DNA from: an uncultured Spirochaetaceae bacterium
Lineage (GTDB): Bacteria; Spirochaetota; Spirochaetia; Treponematales; Treponemataceae
DNA length: 10,349 nt
Reading direction: 5' to 3'
Assembly: GCA_902772605.1 (NCBI GenBank)
Contig: CACYBG010000234.1
Span: 1-10,349, forward strand
Under the pieces are notes generated by a model, which saw nothing but the letters and a program-made list of their open reading frames with translations, was not told the origin of the DNA and did no database searches. Positions 1 to 6,967 of this stretch are shown piece by piece; position 1 is the first letter of the stretch; each line of letters starts with the position of its first letter. Both the position numbers and the translations under genes were made by a program.

Positions 1-272
1 ATCCAAGGCGACTTTAATCCGTGCAAACAAAATCAAGAGAGTATTGCATATTTATACAAAATAATCAAGAATTCAGCTTATTTGTCAGAGACTCAGCATG
101 AAAACCAAAGCATCTATGGGGAACCAGTCGCAAGCTGACACTTGCTCAGGAGTTTCGCTTTGGTCGCAAAGGCTCCCATTTTCCCCTACGGGAATAAACA
201 GCAAAACTCCAAAACAATTGTAAAATCGCTCCCCACTGCACAAATGGCTTTAGTGACATAGAAAAAAAAGGT
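1..272. other. Non-coding stretch at the left edge
   Basis: I see no convincing gene here. The base composition is AT-rich with scattered A-runs. A 21-codon minus-strand reading frame (114-179) begins with an ATG preceded by AGGGGA at a usable distance, and a 42-codon plus-strand frame starts at 98 without a ribosome binding site; neither resembles a protein I know. Several complementary segments exist: 104-111 with 157-164 (8 bp perfect), 130-134 with 141-145, 116-121 with 174-179 and 181-185 with 190-194. The first and third cross each other, as in a pseudoknot. This could be chance in a short AT-rich region. Confidence 0.4.
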
Positions 273-311
273 AAAAAAAAACGTCCAAACTTTTAAGCAA
301 GCCCAGACGTT
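273..311 (-). terminator. Strong intrinsic terminator, minus strand
   Basis: Read on the minus strand, arms at 305-311/299-304 and 287-292/280-286 pair over 13 uninterrupted base pairs (including G-U pairs) around a 6-nt loop (293-298). A run of eight to nine T follows directly (plus-strand A-run 273-281). On the plus strand the G-U pairs become A-C mismatches and there is no T-run, so the element is directional. It therefore ends a minus-strand transcript whose source lies to the right, where no ordinary gene is found. Confidence 0.72.
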
Positions 312-550
312 CTTACAAAGCCTTTGACGGTTTTGTTCGGAAAACCGCTGAAATCAGCTTCCAGTGTTTCCTTGGTTCCATCAGGAAAACGGCAGGATTA
401 ATTCGTCCCCGGTGGATTCGAATCCCCAAAAACGGAAACGCCTTAAAGGAGCGGTAAAATCCCGACCTGCATTTCCAAGTGCAATCCCGAAAAATCAGGA
501 CTCACGCACATCTTTTAGAAATCCATCTATATTTATCATCTCCAATCCTG
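281..550 (-). ncRNA. Candidate small RNA or small-protein transcript
   Basis: This is inferred from a strong terminator at its 3' end (273-311) and a possible promoter at 557-585. Minus-strand hairpins include 341-347 with 328-334 (7 bp, 6-nt loop) and a 6-bp hairpin near 485-500. A 14-codon frame (539 down to 495) has AGGA six bases before its ATG. A second open frame of 62 codons (501 down to 313) lacks an early ATG, and its only internal ATG gives 22 residues (381 down to 313). Its TAA lies one base before the terminator stem, a spacing typical of a real last gene. I recognise neither peptide. The unit could be an sRNA, a leader-peptide element or a decayed gene, and the family is unknown. 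Confidence 0.33.
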
Positions 551-556
551 CGTCAA

Positions 557-585
557 AATATAAATCAGCATACCCAATCCCGCAA
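557..585 (-). promoter_or_regulatory. Possible minus-strand promoter
   Basis: On the minus strand a TTGCGG box (580-585) is followed after 17 bases by TATATT (557-562). The -10 is good; the -35 matches the consensus at only three positions. It would start RNA near 550 and feed the transcript ending at 273-311. One TACCCAAT copy lies within its spacer. Confidence 0.3.
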
Positions 586-722
586 TCCAGATAATCTACC
601 CAATTTTAGGTATATTCATACTGCAAACATGGTATACCCAATGCATTTTTTCGCCCAAAATCGACTGATTTTCCCCTTATACCCCGCATTTCCTTTTGTA
701 ATTTATTCCGGCTTAGGGTATA
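570..722. repeat. Repeated TACCCAAT / TATACCC motifs
   Basis: TACCCAAT occurs three times in the same orientation at 571-578, 597-604 and 635-642. The related heptamer TATACCC occurs at 633-639 and 678-684, and in inverted form (GGGTATA) at 716-722, overlapping the -10 box of the regulator gene. The cluster lies wholly upstream of that promoter, where operator sites for a transcription factor would be expected. Binding by the regulator's own HTH domain is possible but is inference. Confidence 0.35.
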
Positions 723-724
723 AT
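696..724 (+). promoter_or_regulatory. Sigma-70-type promoter of the membrane regulator
   Basis: A TTGTAA -35 box (696-701) is followed, after exactly 17 bases, by a perfect TATAAT -10 box (719-724). Normal start-site spacing places the first RNA base at about 731, the A of the ATG start codon. No Shine-Dalgarno sequence could be carried on such an RNA. Confidence 0.68.
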
Positions 725-730
725 CTAAAC

Positions 731-3475
731 ATGCAGTTCCAAAAGTATTTTAAGCCGTTGGCCATCCTTTTAACGTGCCTTTTTTCATGCTCACCGATTT
801 TTTCAGAAGGGACCTACATAAGTTCATACGGAGACCTGACGGACATTGACGACTTTCCCACGCCGCGGGACAAGGTCATCCCCATAGACGTAAAGTATTT
901 CATAGACCCGGACGCCACAATCGCCTGTACCGACCTGAACATCGACGAATTCACGGAAGCGGAACAGGATTTCAACCCCGGATTCTACTCCGGTGTACTC
1001 TGGATAAACGTGGAATTCCCCGACACGCAGGAAGACGACGGACGCTACTACAACCTTGGATTCGGACTCAAACGATTCAATTTCGCCGAAGCATACAGAT
1101 ACGATTCCGCGGAAGACAGATGGATTTCAATCGGAAGGACGGGCACGAGTCTGGACAGCGAAAAGATTACCCGCTTAACCTGGATTCCAAGCATATTCAT
1201 CGATGAATCCGAATTTCCAATGGAAGAAATCCACCGCATAAGGATAAAGATGGTTTCCTACAACGGTTCTTCGGTATCGCTGAAACTGCTTCCATCCAAT
1301 GCTTTCAATCACGACGAGCACGTATTCATCATATTGAATTCGTTTTTCATAGGACTTTCCGTAGCACTCTTCCTGCTCCTGATTTTTCTGGGAATCTACA
1401 TCAAGGACAGGCTTTACGTTTTCATAGGCATAATGACCGGCATACTGTACGTGCTGACAATCTGTTTCAGGGGAGTAGGTCCGACCAACTCAATCAGCCT
1501 GATAAAAAACACGTCCCCGCTTTTCATCCCGGACTACATAATCATACTTGCAAACTCGCTCATAAGCACGCTGCTTTTCCTGTACATAATAAGGAGCGAA
1601 AAGGACAAGAAGGGCAACATAGCGGTCTTTTACACGAACGTTTCAATAATAGCTGTCGGCCTGATTCTGGTCGTAGCAAAGATTGCGCCAAAGGTCCTCT
1701 ATATCGTCGTAAGCCTCGGTTCAATCCTCTGCTGCATAAACCTGATGCTGCTCTGGGCGATAAACCTGAAAAAAGGAAGGCGGACATCCTACACCATACT
1801 CGATGCATGGGCGCTTGCACTTTCGGCATACATAATAATCAGGATTGTGAATTTCGCGGGAACGCTTACAGGTACCGCACTGAAGATTGAGGACTTCAAG
1901 TTCTTCATGCCGGAAAACATAACCTTCCTTTTCATGACCATTCCTGCACTGGCAATCACTGCAAAACGTTACAGGCTCCGGATATCCATATTGGAACGGA
2001 GCGTCAAGGAAAGGGAAAATGCAAACAGGATACTGAACGAAAACCTGAACCTGAGGCGAACCGTTGACAGACTACTGATTACGTCCCAGAATTCAGTGAA
2101 AAACCTTGTCTGGATGCAGCAGAACGAACGCAGGGGAGCGGCGGACAGATCCAGCGAAATCATACTGGCGGCGCTAGATCAGGGAATCAACCTGCTTTCA
2201 ATGGAAACCATACTTGAAACGGGAAATCCCCTGGAAAGTCAGTCCATAAACCTTGAATCTACGCTAAATTACAGCGTGGAACATCATGAACCGACCGCGC
2301 AGAAAAAGAATGTCCACATGAAGCTGAAGACTTCCGGAATAGAAAACACGAGCATATCGATTCATCCGGGCGTACTGTTCCTGTTCATAAACAGCATGAT
2401 AATCAACTCCATAAAGCTCTGCCTGGAAAATTCCACCATGTCCATCCAGACGGTTCTTGACGGCGACACGCTGAAAATGAGCATAGACACGATTGCGGAC
2501 GATGAACTCAGGTCCAGCGTAAACGGATTTCTGCAGAACGACGGTAAATCCGAAGAACTCGGGTTCACGCTGATGAAAAAGGTCCTTCAGTGTTACGGCG
2601 GCACGTTCAAGGCAGAAGAAACCGAATCGGGATACTGCTTTTCATTCTCGGTGAAGGTAGCAACGGAAAACCTTTCAAGCGATTCGGTCGTCATAAAAAC
2701 CCCGTACAGAATCGAAAAGAAAGCCTCTCCCCTGCCAGTCGATTCAAGGCTTGCAATAGACGGAAAGATTCCTTCGATACTTTTTGCAATAGGAGACGAT
2801 GCATCCAGAAGCCTGATGGAAGACATAATGAACGGACACTGTTACCTGTACACGGTCTCTTCAGGCGATCAGGCGTTCAAGATGCTGAAAACCGCACATG
2901 CACTGGGAACAAGGCTCCCCGACATCATAATAAGCGACTACAATCTTCCGGCAGTCAGCGGCATGGAACTTTTCAGGAAATGCTCAAGCGAAGATTTTCT
3001 CAGGGACATTCCGTTCGTATTCATACTTCCGCCGTCGGATGCTGATAAAATCAACAGTCTGCTTGCACTCGGAGCGATAGACTGCATAACCGAGCCGTAT
3101 TCAATCGAAAGGCTTCACAGGACGATATTTTCTATTTATTCGATGACGCACAAAATCAAGAGGACGGTAATCGGGCAGATAGAAAAAGTGCTTTCCGGGG
3201 ATCAACCGCTGATTTCACCGCAGAAAGTCCCAGACGAAATAAAGACCGCAAAATCATCCATGGAGCTTACCACATCACAGACGGCAGTATTTTCACGCAG
3301 CGGGCTTTCATCCAGGGAAATCCAGATTGCGACGCTCATTTCCGAGGGGCTTACGGACAAGGAGATTGCCGAAAAGCTGAACATATCGGTGGGAACGGTC
3401 GCCACGCACAACAAGAAGATTTTCAAGAAAATCGGGGTTCACAGCCGTATTGAGTTAGTGAACAAAGTCAGATAG
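731..3475 (+). CDS. 7TM-DISM sensor with degenerate kinase and receiver, LuxR HTH
   Basis: This is a 914-residue membrane regulator. In order: a signal peptide (about 1-26); an extracytoplasmic 7TMR-DISMED2-like domain (about 40-190); seven hydrophobic helices (about 197-410); a coiled-coil linker (415-447); a histidine-kinase-like region (448-645); a receiver domain (681-800); and a GerE/LuxR helix-turn-helix (855-914). The kinase region has no recognisable phosphoacceptor His. Its N-box is weak (Asn554/559), the DxGxG box is lost near 586-592, and only the G2-like segment with Gly623-Gly624 remains. The receiver keeps Asp689/690 and Asp736, but the usual Thr is Pro767 and the usual Lys is Glu788. 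The upstream in-frame extension to 479 is rejected because the signal peptide and promoter both fix the start at 731. It probably controls transcription directly from the membrane; its ligand and targets are unknown. Confidence 0.85.
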   Translation: MQFQKYFKPLAILLTCLFSCSPIFSEGTYISSYGDLTDIDDFPTPRDKVIPIDVKYFIDPDATIACTDLNIDEFTEAEQDFNPGFYSGVLWINVEFPDTQEDDGRYYNLGFGLKRFNFAEAYRYDSAEDRWISIGRTGTSLDSEKITRLTWIPSIFIDESEFPMEEIHRIRIKMVSYNGSSVSLKLLPSNAFNHDEHVFIILNSFFIGLSVALFLLLIFLGIYIKDRLYVFIGIMTGILYVLTICFRGVGPTNSISLIKNTSPLFIPDYIIILANSLISTLLFLYIIRSEKDKKGNIAVFYTNVSIIAVGLILVVAKIAPKVLYIVVSLGSILCCINLMLLWAINLKKGRRTSYTILDAWALALSAYIIIRIVNFAGTLTGTALKIEDFKFFMPENITFLFMTIPALAITAKRYRLRISILERSVKERENANRILNENLNLRRTVDRLLITSQNSVKNLVWMQQNERRGAADRSSEIILAALDQGINLLSMETILETGNPLESQSINLESTLNYSVEHHEPTAQKKNVHMKLKTSGIENTSISIHPGVLFLFINSMIINSIKLCLENSTMSIQTVLDGDTLKMSIDTIADDELRSSVNGFLQNDGKSEELGFTLMKKVLQCYGGTFKAEETESGYCFSFSVKVATENLSSDSVVIKTPYRIEKKASPLPVDSRLAIDGKIPSILFAIGDDASRSLMEDIMNGHCYLYTVSSGDQAFKMLKTAHALGTRLPDIIISDYNLPAVSGMELFRKCSSEDFLRDIPFVFILPPSDADKINSLLALGAIDCITEPYSIERLHRTIFSIYSMTHKIKRTVIGQIEKVLSGDQPLISPQKVPDEIKTAKSSMELTTSQTAVFSRSGLSSREIQIATLISEGLTDKEIAEKLNISVGTVATHNKKIFKKIGVHSRIELVNKVR

Positions 3476-3478
3476 AAT
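3450..3478 (+). promoter_or_regulatory. Promoter for aroC, overlapping the regulator's stop codon
   Basis: TTGAGT (3450-3455) is separated by 17 bases from TAGAAT (3473-3478), matching consensus at four and five of six positions. The first three bases of the -10 are the TAG stop codon of the regulator. Transcription would begin near 3485, giving a leader of about 74 nt, so aroC and the next gene need not depend on the regulator's promoter. Confidence 0.52.
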
Positions 3479-3523
3479 CTAGGAAACCGCTGATTAATAC
3501 GGGAAGCATTACGGCGGACAACA

Positions 3524-3552
3524 TGGTTCGGACGGAACCGGACCGACGGGAG
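3524..3552 (+). promoter_or_regulatory. aroC leader hairpin and ribosome binding site
   Basis: Bases 3524-3531 pair with 3538-3545 (8 bp including G-U pairs, loop 3532-3537). The hairpin ends two bases before GGGAG (3548-3552), the ribosome binding site six bases ahead of the aroC ATG. The hairpin has no following T-run, so it is not an intrinsic terminator for the regulator; an effect on ribosome access is possible. Confidence 0.4.
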
Positions 3553-3558
3553 TAAAAG

Positions 3559-4650
3559 ATGTCTGGAAACAGTTTTGGACAGTCATTCAGGGTGACGACC
3601 TTTGGAGAAAGCCACGGAGAAGCGTTGGGCTGCATAATCGACGGATGTCCGGCAGGAATGGAAATAGACGCTGATTTCATACAGAAGCAGATGGACAGAA
3701 GGAAGCCCGGTGCAAGGCAGAAGGATTCGTCAGGCAGGGAGATTTTCAATGCAGCGGTAACGTCAAGGTCTGAAGCCGATAAAGTCGAAATTCTGAGCGG
3801 AATATTCGAGGGAAAATCAACAGGCACCCCAATCGCAATGATAATCAGGAACACAAGCCAAAAATCAAAGGATTACGGAAACATAAAGGACCTTTTCAGA
3901 CCGGGGCACGCAGACTACACATACCAGATGAAATACGGAATCAGGGATTACAGGGGCGGAGGACGTTCAAGCGGACGGGAAACCTCAGCAAGGGTTGCGG
4001 CAGGAGCGATTGCACAGCTTTTCCTGATGAAAAACGGAATCAGCATAAGGGCCTACACGAAAAAGGCGGCCGGAATCGAATGCAGTTCGATTGATTTGGA
4101 CGAGATTGAAAACAATTCCATGCGTGCACCGGACAGAAAGGCTTCGGTCCTCATGCAGGAAAAAATCGAGGAGATGCGAAGGCAGGGAAATTCGGTCGGA
4201 GGTACGGTCGAATGCGTAATCAGCGGTGTTCCGGCAGGATTGGGTGAACCGGTTTTCGACAAGATGGATGCACTTCTTGCACAGGCGATGCTTTCAATCG
4301 GTGCGGTAAAGGGCATAGAATTCGGAAGCGGATTTTCTGCGGCGGATTCAACAGGCATGGAAAACAACGACCAGATGAGGAGCGGCCCAAGTTTTTCAAG
4401 CAACAATGCAGGCGGAATACTCGGAGGAATCAGCAGGGGTGACGACATCAGGTTCACACTGGCAGTAAAACCGGTACCGAGCATCTTCATAAGCCAGAAG
4501 ACGGTGGACATGTCGATGAACGAATGCGATCTGGTGATTGAAGGACGGCACGACGTATGCCTGTGTCCAAGAATCGTACCGGTAGTCGAAGCGATGGCTG
4601 CAATAACCGTTGCGGACCTTCTTTTAAGGAACCGGGCATCAAGGATATGA
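3559..4650 (+). CDS. aroC: Chorismate synthase
   Basis: This enzyme catalyses the last step of the shikimate pathway, converting 5-enolpyruvylshikimate-3-phosphate to chorismate with reduced FMN as cofactor, in the cytoplasm. The 363-residue length is normal for the family. Family signatures are all present: FGESHG (15-20), RPGHADYTY with the catalytic His117 (114-122), the RGGGRSSGRET loop (132-142), SNNAGGILGGIS (281-292), AVKPVPSI (302-309) and the GRHDxCxxPRxVPVxEAM block (329-346). The start is supported by GGGAG six bases upstream. It has its own promoter at 3450-3478 and is followed 52 bases later by the carboxypeptidase gene on the same strand, probably on one transcript. Nothing looks damaged or missing. 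Confidence 0.97.
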   Translation: MSGNSFGQSFRVTTFGESHGEALGCIIDGCPAGMEIDADFIQKQMDRRKPGARQKDSSGREIFNAAVTSRSEADKVEILSGIFEGKSTGTPIAMIIRNTSQKSKDYGNIKDLFRPGHADYTYQMKYGIRDYRGGGRSSGRETSARVAAGAIAQLFLMKNGISIRAYTKKAAGIECSSIDLDEIENNSMRAPDRKASVLMQEKIEEMRRQGNSVGGTVECVISGVPAGLGEPVFDKMDALLAQAMLSIGAVKGIEFGSGFSAADSTGMENNDQMRSGPSFSSNNAGGILGGISRGDDIRFTLAVKPVPSIFISQKTVDMSMNECDLVIEGRHDVCLCPRIVPVVEAMAAITVADLLLRNRASRI

Positions 4651-4692
4651 TTGCGGTCGGAAACCAAAGGCCATCAATCGCCCGAATATTTT

Positions 4693-4698
4693 GGGAGG
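4693..4698 (+). promoter_or_regulatory. Ribosome binding site that fixes the carboxypeptidase start
   Basis: GGGAGG lies four bases before the ATG at 4703. A TTG codon in frame at 4691 overlaps this site and so cannot be the start, which rules out the four-residue longer form. Confidence 0.75.
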
Positions 4699-4702
4699 AA
4701 CA

Positions 4703-6145
4703 ATGAATTCACGGAACAACAGGCAGTCAGGACGGAATCCAAGGGCTACATCAAAGACGAACAAGAGAAGGAACAGAATCATACTGATACTTTCAATCCT
4801 TCTGCTTTCGTACATCATTTCAGTGGCGGTGACGATAAGGACCACACTGAACGTACAGGCTCTTGGACAGAGGACGGAAATCCAGGAGAAAAACCTGACG
4901 GACCGACTTAACGAAAATTATCCGGAGCGGACTTCAATCAGTCTTTCACCGAATCCGTTTGCTGCGGACTTTGAGGAAATCTCCCTCATGGCAAAAAGCG
5001 CGATAATGATAGACACCGAAACGGGCGACATAATCTACGAAAAGAATGCCGACGTACAGATTCCCCCTGCATCAATGACGAAAATAGTGGAAATGTACGT
5101 TGTATTCGATGCAATTGAACGCGGACAGGCATCCCTTGACGACGTGGTTCCCCTTCCTCCCGAAAGCTGGGAAATCAACATACCATGGGACGCAAGCCGA
5201 ATGCACCTTGCAGAAGGTCAGAAGGTCACGCTCAGGGAACTGCTTCTGGGACTTGCAATCTGCAGCGGAAACGATGCATCCGTAGCGGTGGCACATTACA
5301 TCTCCGGCGACATGGACAGTTTCGTTGCAAAGATGAATTCCACAGTCGAATCGATGGGACTTACAAAAACCAAGTTCGTGGAATCAAGCGGATACAGCGA
5401 GGAAAACCTGACTACAGCAAGGGAATTTGCAGTTTTTGCGCGTCAGTACATAAACCGATTTCCACAGGCACTTGAGGAATTCCATTCCCAGCTTCAAATC
5501 AAATACCCGGAACCAAGGAACGTTCCAGATTCCGACGACAATTTCCAGTCGTACATACAGCCGAACACCAACAAGCTTCTGGAAACCATCCCCGGCTGCG
5601 ACGGACTCAAGACGGGATACATCGACGAAAGCGGATACAACATTTCGGTGACTGCAAAAAGAAACGGCACAAGGTTCCTTTCAGTGACAATGAACGGCCC
5701 CGGCTCCAACATGATTGAAGGAAACAGATACAGGGTCAGCGACAACACGAAGCTCTTTGACTTTGCATTTGAAAATTTCACGGACTACAGGGCTCCTGAA
5801 GGTGAAAACGCACACGAATATACGGTCGGAATCTTCGGCGGAAAGGAAAAGGCCGTAAAGCTTGTCCCCGCACTGAAGGAAGTGTTTACCGTCCCGATGA
5901 CCGTAAACAGAAACGATGAAAATCCGGAACCGTCATCCATAAGCACCAGGGTTGAGGTCCCGAAATACCTTTACGGAAAAGTCGAATGCGGAAAACAGTA
6001 CGGAACGATAAGCTACATGCTGAACGGAAGCGTTTACAAATCCATTCCGCTTGTTGCCGACAGGAGCGTGGAATCAGGGAATCCTCTGTCCATGCTGATT
6101 GGAAAGACCTGTGCCATAGCGGTAAACCTTTTCCAGAAGAACTGA
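4703..6145 (+). CDS. D-alanyl-D-alanine carboxypeptidase (PBP5/6 type, family S11)
   Basis: A penicillin-binding serine peptidase that trims the terminal D-Ala from peptidoglycan stem peptides outside the cytoplasmic membrane. The 480-residue protein has a strongly basic cytoplasmic tail of about 25 residues, a membrane helix (about 26-46), a linker, the S11 catalytic domain (about 85-360) and a C-terminal PBP5_C-like beta domain (about 370-460). All three catalytic motifs are intact: SMTK with nucleophile Ser124 and Lys127, SGN (188-190) and KTG (303-305). The helix after a long basic tail looks more like a retained signal anchor than a cleaved signal peptide. Enzymes of this type are usually held by a C-terminal amphipathic helix; the tail here (about 460-480) is short and only mildly hydrophobic. 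Probably co-transcribed with aroC. The family is clear; the choice among dacA-like paralogues is not. Confidence 0.93.
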   Translation: MNSRNNRQSGRNPRATSKTNKRRNRIILILSILLLSYIISVAVTIRTTLNVQALGQRTEIQEKNLTDRLNENYPERTSISLSPNPFAADFEEISLMAKSAIMIDTETGDIIYEKNADVQIPPASMTKIVEMYVVFDAIERGQASLDDVVPLPPESWEINIPWDASRMHLAEGQKVTLRELLLGLAICSGNDASVAVAHYISGDMDSFVAKMNSTVESMGLTKTKFVESSGYSEENLTTAREFAVFARQYINRFPQALEEFHSQLQIKYPEPRNVPDSDDNFQSYIQPNTNKLLETIPGCDGLKTGYIDESGYNISVTAKRNGTRFLSVTMNGPGSNMIEGNRYRVSDNTKLFDFAFENFTDYRAPEGENAHEYTVGIFGGKEKAVKLVPALKEVFTVPMTVNRNDENPEPSSISTRVEVPKYLYGKVECGKQYGTISYMLNGSVYKSIPLVADRSVESGNPLSMLIGKTCAIAVNLFQKN

Positions 6146-6241
6146 AAATCGATTGAAAATCAGGACGCAGGACCGAACGATACAGCCTGCGCCCGCATCC
6201 AAAAAAAATTCCCGCATAAATCAAAAAAAAATCACATTTTT
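6146..6241. other. Spacer after the carboxypeptidase gene
   Basis: No gene is seen. A 6-bp stem (6166-6171 with 6186-6191, 14-nt loop) follows the stop codon, but no T-run comes after it on the plus strand. Further right there are long A-runs and then a T-run just before the ssb promoter. These could pair as an A/T-only stem or bend the DNA. No confident terminator can be named. Confidence 0.4.
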
Positions 6242-6271
6242 TTTACATCGGTCAATTCCATGGCATATATA
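6242..6271 (+). promoter_or_regulatory. Promoter of ssb
   Basis: TTTACA (6242-6247) is followed after 18 bases by TATATA (6266-6271), part of an alternating AT tract continuing to 6275. The T-run ending at the -35 may add upstream curvature. RNA would begin near 6277-6279, giving an ssb leader of about 127 nt. Confidence 0.5.
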
Positions 6272-6276
6272 TATAG

Positions 6277-6398
6277 TGTAAGGCAAAAGACGGAAGGCGC
6301 CCCGCAACCCTTACAGCAACAAAGGAATCCCTAAAAACCGATTTTTAGAGCTTCCCATAAAAAAAGCGACGGTGCAAACGCACTGCATGCCGTGGAGG
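6277..6398 (+). promoter_or_regulatory. Folded 5' leader of ssb
   Basis: Three successive stems fit the predicted leader. The first pairs 6277-6283 with 6309-6315 (7 bp) and starts at the likely first base of the RNA. The second pairs 6324-6327 with 6352-6355 and, inside a 3x3 loop, 6331-6337 with 6342-6348 (4+7 bp, CCGA loop). The third pairs 6369-6375 with 6385-6393 (7 bp with a 2-nt bulge) and ends next to the ribosome binding site GGAGG (6394-6398). I do not recognise a known riboswitch. Control of SSB synthesis, including by SSB itself, is a hypothesis. Confidence 0.4.
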
Positions 6399-6404
6399 AT
6401 TTTT

Positions 6405-6842
6405 ATGAACGGTATCAACCAGATAATAATTGAAGGCAATGTCGTCCGCCAGCCGGAGAAAAGGCAGGGATTGAATTTCAGCGCATGTTCTTTTCCGATT
6501 GCAGTAAACAGGACCGTAAAGACTCCGGACGGAAAATATTCCGAGGAAGTGTCTTTTTTCGATGTAGACGCATTTGGAAACATGGCCGAATCAACCTGTA
6601 AATATGCGGTAAAGGGTCGCGGGATAAGAATCGTAGGCCGCCTGAAGCAGAACCGATGGAAGGATGAAACCGGAAAGACGCACAACAAGACCAAAATCAT
6701 TGCGGAACACATCGATTACAAGCCGATGAAAAAAAACGCCGGTGAAAACCAGCAGTTCGGAGGGCAGCAGAACATGGCGATGATTCAGGAAGCCGCCGCG
6801 GCAGCAGTTCAGGAAATGGAGGATGAAGGCATGACGTTCTGA
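6405..6842 (+). CDS. ssb: Single-stranded DNA-binding protein
   Basis: A cytoplasmic protein that coats single-stranded DNA during replication, repair and recombination. The 145-residue protein has an N-terminal OB-fold (about 1-106) beginning with the typical IIIEGNVVRQPE strand and containing the FSIA-like (here FPIAVNR, 30-36), FFDVDAFG (51-58) and RIVGRLKQNRW (75-85) segments. A short Gln/Ala-rich linker (107-136) follows. The acidic tail ends EDEGMTF. Known SSB tails end in an acidic run plus Ile-Pro-Phe, which docks partner proteins; here the acidic residues and final Phe remain but Ile-Pro is Met-Thr. The start at 6405 is preceded by GGAGG with six bases between; a 11-residue upstream in-frame extension is rejected because it has no binding site. 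In many bacteria, and as far as I recall in T. pallidum, ssb sits between rpsF and rpsR; neither is present here, so this may be a second copy. Confidence 0.92.
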   Translation: MNGINQIIIEGNVVRQPEKRQGLNFSACSFPIAVNRTVKTPDGKYSEEVSFFDVDAFGNMAESTCKYAVKGRGIRIVGRLKQNRWKDETGKTHNKTKIIAEHIDYKPMKKNAGENQQFGGQQNMAMIQEAAAAAVQEMEDEGMTF

Positions 6843-6967
6843 TTAAGAGTTTCATTATGCAGAGGACAAAGCTCACCGAACGGATTCGACTCCGCAAGAT
6901 TCCCCGATCCCAATGCACGAATCGAACCGTACGGACCGAGCGATGTTCCTGCACTCAGACTTTAAAA

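Noticed and set aside
414..425. tRNA T-arm-like GGATTCGAATCC
   Set aside because: It is a 12-bp palindrome, but neither strand gives the required G-C closing pair, a T-stem or the remaining tRNA arms.
364..594. A 76-codon plus-strand reading frame
   Set aside because: No ribosome binding site, low-complexity composition without recognisable domains, and it lies opposite the terminated minus-strand unit.
479..730. An 84-residue N-terminal extension of the membrane regulator
   Set aside because: It has no signal-peptide character or ribosome binding site, it lies upstream of a strong promoter, and the internal Met at 731 starts a clear signal peptide.
776..790. Lipoprotein signal (Cys16 or Cys20) in the regulator's signal peptide
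   Set aside because: The residues before each Cys fit the lipobox poorly, and the protein is already anchored by seven membrane helices.
4053..4667. Long minus-strand reading frame opposite aroC
   Set aside because: It is a shadow of aroC, which has every family motif on the plus strand; the antisense translation shows no domain.
6166..6191. Terminator after the carboxypeptidase gene
   Set aside because: A 6-bp stem with a 14-nt loop and no T-run on the plus strand is too weak to call.
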